From Corynebacterium falsenii (lineage in GTDB: Bacteria > Actinomycetota > Actinomycetes > Mycobacteriales > Mycobacteriaceae), in the NCBI GenBank assembly GCA_001054945.1, contig JVKJ01000001.1, positions 124,001 through 188,000 on the forward strand: 64,000 bases of DNA. The letters are read 5' to 3'. This document shows positions 1 through 6,519 of the stretch, in pieces. The translations under genes and the position numbers were made by a program. The notes below the pieces were generated by a model. The model was not told where the DNA came from. It made no database searches and worked only from the letters and a program-made list of their open reading frames with translations. Positions within the stretch are counted from its first letter, which is position 1. Each line of letters starts with the position of its first letter.

Positions 1-149
1 CTGTCTTCGAAATCGAAGTGGACGATATCGGCCCATCCATGCGCTTCACGAACCAAGGCACCAAGAACCAGCAACCCAACAAGCCAAAACAGTCTCAACA
101 ACCCCCACAAGACAACTGGGGCGACCAGCCCGACGAACCCCCGTTCTAG
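1..149 (+). CDS. ssb: Phage single-stranded DNA-binding protein, C-terminal part
   Basis: The reading frame enters from outside the window (first full codon at base 3) and ends at TAG 147-149. The visible residues are the last OB-fold strand (EIEVDDIGPSMRF, close to the EVDEIGPSLRF of actinobacterial SSBs), a Gln/Pro/Asn-rich linker and an acidic tip ending DEPPF, the peptide with which SSB recruits partner proteins. It coats single-stranded DNA during phage replication and recombination. It is the first visible gene of the early operon; an HNH gene follows 33 bases later. Confidence 0.85.
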   Translation, partial: VFEIEVDDIGPSMRFTNQGTKNQQPNKPKQSQQPPQDNWGDQPDEPPF

Positions 150-182
150 GCGCGACCAGCACAGATGAAAGGAGGGTAGGTA

Positions 183-761
183 ATGAGTGTAGGGAAAACA
201 GCACGATTCGAAGTGTTCCGCCGAGACAACTTCACCTGCAAATACTGCGGACAATCAGCACCAGAAGTTGTGATCGATATTGACTATGTAGTCCCCATAT
301 CACTAGGTGGATCCGACAAGCCATCAAACCTTGTCACCGCATGTAGAGATTGCAACCAGGGAAAAGCGTCTCGTTCGATGGGCGACCCTTTCGCCGAGAA
401 GGTCAACGAGGACGCTGAGGGCTGGGCCGAAGCCATTCGCCGGGCAGCTGAAGAGCGTCGAAAAGTACGTGAAATTGAACTTCGCAATGCCCATGAATTC
501 TATTCCTTGTGGATCGAATACGGCCCCGGGGTGGATCTTCCATATGACTTTCCGCAGACGATAACCCGATTTCTCAGTCTTGGTCTCGAAAAGTCTGACC
601 TGGCAGAGCTGGTCGTAACGGTAGATCACCGAGGGATTCGGGATCCTTGGCGCTATTTCTGTGGCGCATGTCATAACCGCGTTCGGCAGATTCAAGAACA
701 GGCGTACTTCATTAGGCAAGAAATGAAGCAGGAGGATGAGCATGGGCATGGGGAAGATTAG
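183..761 (+). CDS. HNH-domain protein with a replaced catalytic histidine
   Basis: 192 aa. An AAGGAGG-like site lies just upstream of ATG 183. Residues 1-65 form an HNH/ββα-metal fold: CKYCGQ at about 20-25, SNLVTACRDCN at about 48-58. The expected DH of the first strand reads DY (IDIDYVVP); the Tyr codon TAT is one transition away from the CAT of His. Residues 66-192 are charged and helical with no family recognised. The end overlaps the replication gene by 20 bases. In the HNH family the His is the general base, so this protein is probably weakened or binding-only (inference). Confidence 0.75.
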   Translation: MSVGKTARFEVFRRDNFTCKYCGQSAPEVVIDIDYVVPISLGGSDKPSNLVTACRDCNQGKASRSMGDPFAEKVNEDAEGWAEAIRRAAEERRKVREIELRNAHEFYSLWIEYGPGVDLPYDFPQTITRFLSLGLEKSDLAELVVTVDHRGIRDPWRYFCGACHNRVRQIQEQAYFIRQEMKQEDEHGHGED

Positions 762-1620
762 GACGATTAAACCGGAGTTCTTCACGTCACCATCCACCGC
801 CGAAGCGTCGATGGAGGCGCGCCTGCTGTTCATCGCGATGTGGTGCTGGGCAGACGACTACGGCATTGGCGAGACCAACCTGCTAGGCCTTCGAGCCTTC
901 GCCTTCCCAGAGGATGACGAGTACCTCACGAGCGATATTAAAGACCTCTGTCGAGAGGTCGCTCGGTGCTACGGGGTGAGGTTTTACAGCGTCGGAAGGC
1001 GGAAGTTCTATCAAATCTCTACTTGGGATGATCATCAGAAGACCCAACGACGGGCAAAAGATAAGAATCCGCACGCCGATGACGAGAACGCGCAGGTAGA
1101 TACCCGTTTTCATCCTGAGCAAGGAACTTCAGAGCAATTGCGCGGAACTTCCGAGCAATTGCAAGGAAATTGTATCGACGGAAATGGAAATGGAAATGGA
1201 AATGGAAATGGAAATGGAAATGGAAACTCTTGCTCAACGCGAAGCGTCGAGCAGGTGAGTGAACCCAGCCATCAAGAATCCGACTTTGACGAATTCTGGG
1301 CCGCGTGCCCTCGCAAGGTTGGCAAGCAGAAAGCTCGCACGAAATTCGCAGCAGCGGTGAAGCGGGCCGGGAACCCACGCCCCGTCATTGACGGGATGAA
1401 GCGATTCGCAGCGGATTCGAACCTCCCGGAAAAGCGGTTCATCCCGCACCCCACCACGTGGCTCGAAAGGGATGGCTGGGAAGACGAACCGCTCCCTCCA
1501 CGCCACGACACCCAGCCCCAACGCACCCCAGGTACCCGCATGGAGGACTGGGAGCCACCACACCCCACATTCGATGTCATCGAAGGAGAAGTGATCCCCC
1601 AATGGCAGCTACACGCGTAG
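742..1620 (+). CDS. Phage replication initiation / replisome-organiser protein
   Basis: 292 aa from ATG 742, chosen because AGGAGG (730-735) is 6 bases upstream; ATG 736 would touch it, and ATG 748 is an alternative. Residues 1-110 resemble the winged-helix N-terminus of phage replication proteins (KIRTIKPEFF, then a Trp-rich helix). The middle is an NG-dipeptide linker encoded by a hexanucleotide repeat. The C-terminal ~85 residues (FDEFWAACPRKVGKQKAR ... FIPHPTTWLERDGWEDEP) match the usual C-terminal domain of these initiators. Likely role: origin recognition and helicase recruitment. The gene overlaps both neighbours, so translation is probably coupled. Confidence 0.75.
   Translation: MGMGKIRTIKPEFFTSPSTAEASMEARLLFIAMWCWADDYGIGETNLLGLRAFAFPEDDEYLTSDIKDLCREVARCYGVRFYSVGRRKFYQISTWDDHQKTQRRAKDKNPHADDENAQVDTRFHPEQGTSEQLRGTSEQLQGNCIDGNGNGNGNGNGNGNGNSCSTRSVEQVSEPSHQESDFDEFWAACPRKVGKQKARTKFAAAVKRAGNPRPVIDGMKRFAADSNLPEKRFIPHPTTWLERDGWEDEPLPPRHDTQPQRTPGTRMEDWEPPHPTFDVIEGEVIPQWQLHA
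1180..1227 (+). repeat. GGAAAT hexanucleotide microsatellite (7 units plus GGAAAC)
   Basis: Eight tandem 6-base units lie inside the replication gene and encode alternating Asn-Gly. Because one unit is exactly two codons, gain or loss of units changes linker length without breaking the frame. Confidence 0.97.
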
Positions 1621-2168
1621 ACCCCGTGCACCTCACGAAGCACCTGCTGATCCGCGCCAAGCAACTCGACGCAGCACGCGCCCCGAAACCTGACCCGTCA
1701 TTGCCGGGTGTGTGGGCAGAAATGCTGCACACTGAGCGATTCCCGCCGCAGTTGTGGAAGGAGGCGGTCGACTACTGGGCGATGAATCCGCAGATCGGGG
1801 CGTTGTCCGTTGGTGTTCTCAGCAAGTGTGCTCTGCATGTGCGGGACCAGTGGGAGGCGCAGCCGGAGAAGCGGGAAATCCTTGAAGAAGCGCGCACAGC
1901 CCGTTTAAGCGCCCGAATAGCCCGTGGTGAACTTCCACCCGGGTCGGGGCTAGAAAGTCCGCGAGACGAGCGCACAGCGCCGAATTCGGGCCTTGCGGAG
2001 ATGAAGAAGCAACTCCGGAAAATCATCGCCGAAGCACCAGCGACGAAAAAACACGACATCTCACCAGAGCAAGCCCTCGCCAACCTCGACGCACTCGTCG
2101 CCCGCGCCGAAGACACCGCGCAACGCCAAGCCCACCAACGCGAACGCGACACAGGCAAAACCGCCTAA
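1602..2168 (+). CDS. Phage protein of unknown function, downstream of initiator
   Basis: 188 aa. ATG 1602 is chosen because GAAGGAGAA (1582-1590) precedes it; the frame stays open upstream but only inside the replication gene. It overlaps that gene by 19 bases. Residues 1-85 are helical with several Trp (FPPQLWKEAVDYWA); the remainder is basic and Ala/Arg-rich with coiled-coil character. Position directly after the initiator suggests a helicase-loader or accessory replication role, but no loader motif such as Walker A is present. Confidence 0.7.
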   Translation: MAATRVDPVHLTKHLLIRAKQLDAARAPKPDPSLPGVWAEMLHTERFPPQLWKEAVDYWAMNPQIGALSVGVLSKCALHVRDQWEAQPEKREILEEARTARLSARIARGELPPGSGLESPRDERTAPNSGLAEMKKQLRKIIAEAPATKKHDISPEQALANLDALVARAEDTAQRQAHQRERDTGKTA

Positions 2169-2194
2169 TCGAACACACGACCGAAAGGAAAAAC

Positions 2195-2269
2195 ATGCTC
2201 ACCACCATCGCCCTGATGGCATTCCTCGCCATCACTATCGGCGGCCCGCTCACCCGAAAGGAACGCTAA
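2195..2269 (+). CDS. Small hydrophobic peptide, 24 aa
   Basis: ATG 2195 lies 7 bases after GAAAGGAA. The peptide is one hydrophobic stretch (LTTIALMAFLAITIGG) followed by a basic tail (RKER), which fits a single membrane span. The stop TAA shares its last base with the ATG of the next small gene. Function unknown; support is the start signal plus the overlap chain. Confidence 0.5.
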   Translation: MLTTIALMAFLAITIGGPLTRKER

Positions 2270-2352
2270 TGCTCTGGCTTGCACAAATCATCGCCATCAT
2301 CGCAGTGCTTGTGCTGTGGATAATTTTCGAAAACGACTGGAGGAACCGATGA
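2269..2352 (+). CDS. Small single-span membrane peptide, 27 aa
   Basis: ATG 2269 overlaps the previous stop (TAATG), and its own TGA (2350-2352) overlaps the next ATG at 2349. An AAAGGAA site 8 bases upstream supports initiation. About 18 consecutive hydrophobic residues (IIAIIAVLVLWIIF) form one membrane helix with an acidic/basic tail. Together with the 24-aa gene it makes a pair of tiny phage membrane proteins of unknown role. Confidence 0.55.
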   Translation: MLWLAQIIAIIAVLVLWIIFENDWRNR

Positions 2353-2717
2353 AAAAGCGCTACACCGCCGAGGAAATCCACTTCATGGACTTGCCGCCCA
2401 GCTCTATCGTTGTTGACAAGGACGGTTCCCCGCACATCAGTGAGAACACGTGGCGTGACAAGTGGGACGACTTAGGCACGCTGAGTCATATGTTCGAGCC
2501 TTACATTCTCGCCTACGAGGGAGGGGAGGAGTCGAGAGACCTCACCCTTGACGAACTCCTTGCCCTTAACCTGTGGGAACATTCGATCATTGTCGATAAC
2601 CAGGGGCGCGCCTGGCAGATAATCAACAGAGACTGGAACTGCGCAGACAACATGCACGGCCCTATCGAGGAGTCCTATGGCCCGTTCCAGATCATCCGCA
2701 GGGGAGGTGGGCAGTGA
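2349..2717 (+). CDS. Hypothetical phage protein, paralogue A
   Basis: 122 aa. ATG 2349 follows CTGGAGG at the right distance and overlaps the upstream stop. No known domain. Its C-terminal half (LDELLALNLWEHSIIVD ... AWQ ... WNCADN ... FQIIRRGG) can be aligned with the next gene (LEEILELDLPNRSIIID ... AWQ ... WMCAGI ... YQIVQRGD), so the two are tandem paralogues. An N-terminal segment (MDLPPSSIVVDKDG) looks like a partial extra copy of the same unit. Confidence 0.7.
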   Translation: MKKRYTAEEIHFMDLPPSSIVVDKDGSPHISENTWRDKWDDLGTLSHMFEPYILAYEGGEESRDLTLDELLALNLWEHSIIVDNQGRAWQIINRDWNCADNMHGPIEESYGPFQIIRRGGGQ

Positions 2718-3079
2718 GACCAAATACACGCCAGCGGGTGCACAAACTCAATGGCCAATGGTGGCTCACCGGGCCTGGGCGAGGAGAAGACTGGTTCGAC
2801 GTACTAGGCGTATTCGATACCCAAGGCGAGGCAATGGAAGCTGCCGCGAAATTGCTGAAGCTCAGGCAGCTAGAAGACCAAGTCATGGACGAGTGGCTCA
2901 GCCTTGAGGAGATACTCGAGCTGGACCTGCCAAATCGATCAATCATCATTGACGCGTGTAACTGGGCCTGGCAGCGCATGGACGGAACGTGGATGTGCGC
3001 AGGAATTCACCCCAACGATGTCCCCATCACCGATAACGACGAGATGTACCAGATCGTCCAGAGGGGTGACAGGCCATGA
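2714..3079 (+). CDS. Hypothetical phage protein, paralogue B
   Basis: 121 aa. GTG 2714 overlaps the upstream TGA (GTGA) and follows GGGGAGGTGG, a strong ribosome-binding site. The N-terminal 45 residues (VHKLNGQWWLTGPGRGEDWFDVLGVFDTQGEA) form a β-rich unit absent from paralogue A; the C-terminal ~60 residues match A. Function unknown. Confidence 0.7.
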   Translation: MRPNTRQRVHKLNGQWWLTGPGRGEDWFDVLGVFDTQGEAMEAAAKLLKLRQLEDQVMDEWLSLEEILELDLPNRSIIIDACNWAWQRMDGTWMCAGIHPNDVPITDNDEMYQIVQRGDRP

Positions 3080-3246
3080 GCACCCTCCAACCCATGCTCG
3101 AATTTCCCGCGTTCTACTGCGACAAATGCGGGGAGGTCTCGGAAAACCGGTTCCTGCATGACCTGAACCACCTCGTGGCACCAGGTAGCGACCTCTGCGT
3201 TACCCAGAGCTTGCGCGAGCAACACCAGCGAGGTGAACGCGAATGA
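3076..3246 (+). CDS. Small CxxC protein, 56 aa
   Basis: ATG 3076 overlaps the upstream stop (ATGA) and its own TGA overlaps the next ATG (3243). One metal-binding knuckle is visible (YCDKCGE at about 14-20), followed by an amphipathic region with His and one further Cys. It could bind zinc or pair with another zinc-ribbon protein. The 4-base overlap on each side is the main evidence that it is real. Confidence 0.6.
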   Translation: MSTLQPMLEFPAFYCDKCGEVSENRFLHDLNHLVAPGSDLCVTQSLREQHQRGERE

Positions 3247-3812
3247 CCCGCACCCGCACGCGCCGATCAGCGAAAGCCGCCGGAACGCGCACTCCTGTTC
3301 TTTGCGAGAAGTGTGGACAAGTCCGAAATCTCCTTCATCCAGATCTTGCTGGCGATATGTGCGTGAGGTGCGCAGCAAAACTTGGGAGCGCTGCAGCAGC
3401 TCAAACAAAAAGGGGCGCAAAAGATAGATTGCTTGAGAAGGTTAAAAAGACAGAGTCTGGCTGCTGGGAATGGATGGGGCAAAGGCAAAAAAACGGCTAT
3501 GGGGCCATTTTCTATGAAGGAAAGACGGTACGAACACATCGATTGGCATATCAATTGATGGTCGGGAGTATTCCAGATGGACTGCAAATAGATCATCTCT
3601 GCAGAAATCGAGCATGTTGCAACCCGGAACACCTAGAGCCTGTGACCCCTAGAGAGAACGGACGCAGAGCAATGAAACTCTCGTGCAAGAACGGTCACTT
3701 TTTCACCGAGGAGAACACCTATTTGCACGATGGGAAAAGGTACTGCAAGACATGCCGGAAGAAGCGGAATAGGGAATTTTGGGAAAGGAGGGCAAGTCGT
3801 GGCCAGAAATAG
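3243..3812 (+). CDS. HNH endonuclease with N-terminal zinc knuckles
   Basis: 189 aa. Residues 20-45 hold two CxxC pairs (CEKCGQ, CVRCAA). Residues 60-145 are an HNH_3-type module with DHLCRNRACCNPEHLEPVT. Residues 146-175 carry another Cys/His cluster (CKNGHF ... CKTCRKKR). From about base 3400 to 3800 the coding DNA is clearly richer in A/T than its neighbours, while the first ~150 bases are GC-rich, so the nuclease part looks like a later arrival fused to a resident zinc-knuckle start. Likely a homing-type or phage-recombination nuclease. Confidence 0.8.
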   Translation: MTRTRTRRSAKAAGTRTPVLCEKCGQVRNLLHPDLAGDMCVRCAAKLGSAAAAQTKRGAKDRLLEKVKKTESGCWEWMGQRQKNGYGAIFYEGKTVRTHRLAYQLMVGSIPDGLQIDHLCRNRACCNPEHLEPVTPRENGRRAMKLSCKNGHFFTEENTYLHDGKRYCKTCRKKRNREFWERRASRGQK

Positions 3813-4176
3813 AAAATCAGCCAGGCAAGTAGGGGCAAAGTTCGAAAAGCTCGTAGCTGACTACCTGGGCCATGTAGTTGATGACCGGATCGAGCGAAGG
3901 CGGGCAGGTGGCAGCCGCGACCGGGGCGACCTGACGGGCCTCCGCGCACACGGCAAACGCGTCGTGGCAGAGATCAAAAACACCAGCCGAACCGACCTCG
4001 CCGGATGGATAAAACAAGCGCACCTACAGGCCGGAAATGATGACGCAGCCTGCGGAATCATCATCCACAAGCGCCACGGCACCGCCAACCCAGCCAAACA
4101 ATGGGTCACCATGACCCTAGAAGACCTCGCCTTCCTACTCACAGGCGAAGAACAGGACGGACGCTATGAACCCTGA
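3799..4176 (+). CDS. Holliday-junction resolvase-like PD-(D/E)xK nuclease
   Basis: 125 aa from GTG 3799, which follows AAGGAGG (3785-3791); the frame is open upstream but only inside the HNH gene. Residues 8-85 fit a PD-(D/E)xK core: GAKFEKLVADYLG helix, then RAGGSRDRGDLTGL (acidic residue) and VVAEIKN (E-x-K). The family commonly annotated as phage Holliday-junction resolvase cuts branched DNA before packaging. It overlaps the upstream gene by 14 bases. Confidence 0.75.
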   Translation: MARNRKSARQVGAKFEKLVADYLGHVVDDRIERRRAGGSRDRGDLTGLRAHGKRVVAEIKNTSRTDLAGWIKQAHLQAGNDDAACGIIIHKRHGTANPAKQWVTMTLEDLAFLLTGEEQDGRYEP

Positions 4177-4203
4177 AAAGAACTTGCGCAATGGAGGGCG
4201 ACC

Positions 4204-4407
4204 ATGAGTGATTTTCAGACATGGAGAGTAACTGCGAGAAAGCCTGGTTATTCAGGCAATAGGAAAGTATCGACTATTCCTAAACTTAAAATCCTTTCTC
4301 GGTCGGAGGATCATGCCGTTAATTTAGCTGAGAGACTACTCGCTGTATGGGGGGATGATCTGCACGTAAAAGCCACACCTTCCAAGGGGAACGGGGATGA
4401 GTCATGA
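4204..4407 (+). CDS. Hypothetical phage protein, 67 aa
   Basis: ATG 4204 follows GGAGGG. Basic, mixed α/β sequence with no recognised domain. The DNA is less GC-rich than flanking genes. Its end overlaps the next start (ATGA). Confidence 0.6.
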   Translation: MSDFQTWRVTARKPGYSGNRKVSTIPKLKILSRSEDHAVNLAERLLAVWGDDLHVKATPSKGNGDES

Positions 4408-4625
4408 GGCACATCGGAAGCTTCGACAGCCTCTCGCGCCGGTACAACGAGCCACCGGAACGGCCAGACGGGCCCGTCTTGTACAACGTTGAGGTGCAGG
4501 CCTGGATTGAGGTGGAAGCCGACAGTGAGGGCGAAGCACTCGATCTCGTTCGCTACGAAATCACGCAACCTGATTGGGCATACCGGCATGGCGCGGACAT
4601 TGTCGCCGAACCGCTAGAGGAATAG
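4404..4625 (+). CDS. Hypothetical acidic phage protein, 73 aa
   Basis: ATG 4404 overlaps the upstream TGA. The sequence YNVEVQAWIEVEADSEGEALDLVRYEI has the β-strand then helix pattern of small DpnD/PcfM-like accessory proteins, but no function can be assigned. A GC-rich inverted repeat follows the stop. Confidence 0.6.
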   Translation: MRHIGSFDSLSRRYNEPPERPDGPVLYNVEVQAWIEVEADSEGEALDLVRYEITQPDWAYRHGADIVAEPLEE

Positions 4626-4630
4626 AAGAA

Positions 4631-4669
4631 GCGCCCCCACTGCCTAGCGCGACACAGACACAGGGGCGC
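4631..4669 (+). terminator. Possible terminator hairpin
   Basis: GCGCCCC (4631-4637) pairs with GGGGCGC (4663-4669) just after the stop of the preceding gene. There is no T-run, so it may act as an mRNA-stabilising or Rho-related structure instead. Confidence 0.35.
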
Positions 4670-4757
4670 AACTTGGGAACCACCAAACAGGAAAGAAAAT
4701 ACCCCGGCAGCACGTGGCCGCCAGCACAAACCTTACCCACACAAATAAGGATGATTC

Positions 4758-5120
4758 GTGCCACGCTGCCTCCGCTGTGGATGCCCACACCCACAACAAC
4801 ACCCCGACCCACTCGGACTCGGATTATGCGCCAACCACACCAACCAATTCCGCGCCGGGACCATCGGAAAACACCACAACCCCCGCCTACGCGAACACCC
4901 GACCACCGAAGCGCAACAGCTACTCGCCAGGATCACTAGACCCGGCGACAGCCTCCGCACCCTCGGAAGACGAGTCGGACTACCCAAAGACGTCATCCGG
5001 AACATCCAGAATGTGAGATACCGCCACATCCGGTCCGACGCGTGGGAAAAACTGCAAGAAGCCGTCGCCGACCACGAGTACCGGGGAGTAGGGCAGCAGG
5101 GGGTGTTGTTCGAGGTATGA
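4758..5120 (+). CDS. Zinc-knuckle plus helix-turn-helix protein
   Basis: 120 aa from GTG 4758, 7 bases after ATAAGG. Residues 4-26 hold a Cys/His cluster (CLRCGC ... CANH). Residues 62-105 (LARITRPGDSLRTLGRRVGLPKDVIRNIQN) read as a helix-turn-helix. A small DNA-binding regulator of early or late phage transcription is plausible. Its TGA overlaps the next small gene's ATG. Confidence 0.6.
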   Translation: MPRCLRCGCPHPQQHPDPLGLGLCANHTNQFRAGTIGKHHNPRLREHPTTEAQQLLARITRPGDSLRTLGRRVGLPKDVIRNIQNVRYRHIRSDAWEKLQEAVADHEYRGVGQQGVLFEV

Positions 5121-5200
5121 AAAACCGCATTCACTGGTGGCACATCCTGGCCGTCGCAATCACAATCGCGGCCATGTTCAGCCCCTACATCAGCACATAA
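5117..5200 (+). CDS. Small single-span membrane peptide, 27 aa
   Basis: ATG 5117 overlaps the upstream stop (ATGA). Basic N-terminus MKNR, two Trp, then a hydrophobic stretch (ILAVAITIAAMF). No function known. Confidence 0.5.
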   Translation: MKNRIHWWHILAVAITIAAMFSPYIST

Positions 5201-5209
5201 GGAACAAGC

Positions 5210-5293
5210 ATGAAGCTCATTAGAAATATCCGCAGCTACTTACAGCGCGGACAACACCGCACAAACCAGCCACACATGACATGGAGGTTCTAA
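5210..5293 (+). CDS. Small basic peptide, 27 aa
   Basis: ATG 5210 is preceded by a weak GGAACAAG site; the peptide is Arg/His/Gln-rich and ends at TAA 5291-5293, just before the GTG of the next gene. Its last codons contain that gene's ribosome-binding site, which suggests translational coupling. Confidence 0.4.
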   Translation: MKLIRNIRSYLQRGQHRTNQPHMTWRF

Positions 5294-5295
5294 CC

Positions 5296-5586
5296 GTGGC
5301 AGTCCTGAGTAAAAAGTTCTGGCCTAAGAAAATCGAAACCACCATTGCCACCATCATCGGAGCAGAGAATCTGCATAGCCGTCACTGGGTAGACCACCAG
5401 TACACCGAAGTAGACCACGAAGGTGACAAGTTCTATGTGACCCACCCATACGACTTGAGTGGTTTAGACATCGAGGATCTAACCCGCATTGAAAATGCCG
5501 GGTACCAGGTGATTATCAGCGCTGAAAGCGAGTACTCCCCAGCGCAGACTCTAAAAGTGATAATCCGCGATCCACGCCCCAGCTAA
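5296..5586 (+). CDS. Hypothetical phage protein, 96 aa
   Basis: GTG 5296 is preferred because GGAGG (5283-5287) sits 8 bases upstream; ATG 5281 is possible but lacks a site. Acidic α/β protein (DLSGLDIEDLTRIENAGYQVIISAESEY) without a recognised domain. Confidence 0.6.
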   Translation: MAVLSKKFWPKKIETTIATIIGAENLHSRHWVDHQYTEVDHEGDKFYVTHPYDLSGLDIEDLTRIENAGYQVIISAESEYSPAQTLKVIIRDPRPS

Positions 5587-5634
5587 CCGTCGACCTACTC
5601 CACCAAGACGCTCGGCGCGCCTAACCTCACAAGC

Positions 5635-5868
5635 ATGGATATTCACCCAGGGGACAAAGGCGCTAGGCAGCTGCACCACTACTGGACCCGTGGTGCAGGC
5701 CTCGCCCGATGGGCGAACAACGCCCACCCCTGGACCAGCCTGTACCACCACCTGATGAGGCACATGCCACCCGAGGAGGCCAAGCGTACCGCCGCGAAAT
5801 GGTTCCACGACGTGTTCGGAATCTGGCCAGGCGAGCGCAAAGGGGCCAACCCCGTCGGACCGGGCTAA
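5635..5868 (+). CDS. Hypothetical phage protein, 77 aa
   Basis: Helical, rich in Trp and His (HHYWTRGAGLARWANNAHPWTSLYHHLMRHMPPEEAKRTAAKW spans most of it). No good ribosome-binding site is visible before ATG 5635. Its TAA interlocks with the TAG of a minus-strand gene (CTAA at 5865-5868), so the two are convergent. Confidence 0.6.
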   Translation: MDIHPGDKGARQLHHYWTRGAGLARWANNAHPWTSLYHHLMRHMPPEEAKRTAAKWFHDVFGIWPGERKGANPVGPG

Positions 5869-6077
5869 GACTTGTTCTGCGAAGGGCGGGCAGCATGCCA
5901 CGCCTCAACCTCCGCAGCCTGCCATAAATTGAGGCGATCTAGGGTTGCAGCCTTTCGTGGAGCTTGACCGCGTGCCACATACGCAGTCCACGTCGAGAAG
6001 GACACTCCACAGTGAGACGCGCATTGGTGCGCAGTCCAGTACTCATCACCATTGTCATCGGTGATTGTCAGGCCCAT
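5865..6077 (-). CDS. Excisionase/MerR-like helix-turn-helix protein
   Basis: 70 aa, minus strand. The pattern WTAHQCASHCGVSFSTWTAY ... RGQAP ... LNLWQAAEVEAWHAARP is a small winged-helix of the excisionase/MerR type: recognition helix, wing, then the LW..AEV..W helix. It is last in a three-gene minus-strand cassette and overlaps the upstream gene by 10 bases. A homologue lies on the chromosome beside rpiB (44130-44330). It could be a recombination directionality factor or a lysogeny regulator. Confidence 0.7.
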   Translation of the reverse strand: MGLTITDDNGDEYWTAHQCASHCGVSFSTWTAYVARGQAPRKAATLDRLNLWQAAEVEAWHAARPSQNKS

Positions 6078-6217
6078 CGCAGTGACCTCTTCACCCGCAG
6101 GGCAATGTCAGCGGTGAGAATGAGAGCAATTGGGATAAGCCAGTAGGAAGACATACCAGTGAGGAATATGAGGGCGGTGACAGCGATGATGGGTAAGTAG
6201 AAGGTGGTGAACCGCAT
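6068..6217 (-). CDS. Small two-span membrane protein, 49 aa
   Basis: Minus-strand ATG at 6217 follows GAAAGG at a normal distance. Two hydrophobic helices (FYLPIIAVTALIFLTG and YWLIPIALILTADIAL) are separated by a short loop and end with a basic tail (RVKRSLRW). The stop overlaps the start of the HTH gene. Prophage-encoded small membrane proteins expressed against the lytic direction often act in superinfection exclusion; that is inference only. Confidence 0.65.
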   Translation of the reverse strand: MRFTTFYLPIIAVTALIFLTGMSSYWLIPIALILTADIALRVKRSLRWA

Positions 6218-6272
6218 TGGAGAACCTTTCTGTAGTGCGGGTAGGGTGGTGGTTTGAGTGGCCCCGGGAGGC

Positions 6273-6295
6273 CCTGGCAGGTAGTTTCTGCCAGG
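6273..6295 (-). other. 8-bp hairpin inside the minus-strand cassette
   Basis: CCTGGCAG (6273-6280) and CTGCCAGG (6288-6295) form a perfect stem with a 7-base loop, between the first and second genes of the cassette. There is no T-run, so it may attenuate, process or stabilise the message. Confidence 0.45.
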
Positions 6296-6304
6296 ACCCT
6301 GGGG

Positions 6305-6430
6305 TCATTCTTCTTGTTCGCTCCTTTCTGAGTTGTGCAGTTCCCTGTACCACTCAAGGGCTATCTTGTGTGATGTCCAGGCCAGGCCGGTTATTGCGGC
6401 GATGGTCTGGGCTATGTGATCGAGATGCAA
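6305..6430 (-). CDS. Small protein, 41 aa, TTG start
   Basis: Reading the minus strand, AGGAGGTGAT (6445-6436), a near-perfect anti-SD match, lies just before TTG 6430. The product is MHLDHIAQTIAAIT followed by WTSHKIALEWYRELH and an acidic tail; it is helical and soluble. No family recognised. The start signal and the promoter upstream are the main support. First gene of the minus-strand cassette. Confidence 0.6.
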   Translation of the reverse strand: MHLDHIAQTIAAITGLAWTSHKIALEWYRELHNSERSEQEE

Positions 6431-6456
6431 GGCTTATCACCTCCTCTCTGAAATAC

Positions 6457-6485
6457 ATAGTACAGACCTAACGCTGTATTCACAA
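6457..6485 (-). promoter_or_regulatory. Sigma-70-type promoter of the minus-strand cassette
   Basis: On the minus strand, TTGTGA (6485-6480) and TACTAT (6462-6457) are separated by 17 bases. Transcription would start near 6450, shortly before the ribosome-binding site at 6445. This gives the cassette expression independent of the lytic operons. Confidence 0.6.
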
Positions 6486-6519
6486 ATCGGGGCACTACCA
6501 GCACAAACAGGAGGAACAG

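Noticed and set aside
4714..5016. Open frame of 100 codons overlapping the zinc-knuckle/HTH gene
   Set aside because: Low-complexity Thr/Pro/Ser product from an A+C-rich strand; the overlapping frame has a ribosome-binding site and domain-like pattern.
6091..6357. Minus-strand open frames across 6091-6357 of about 81-88 codons
   Set aside because: They overlap the better supported 49-aa membrane gene and the cassette hairpin, lack ribosome-binding sites and have an odd composition.
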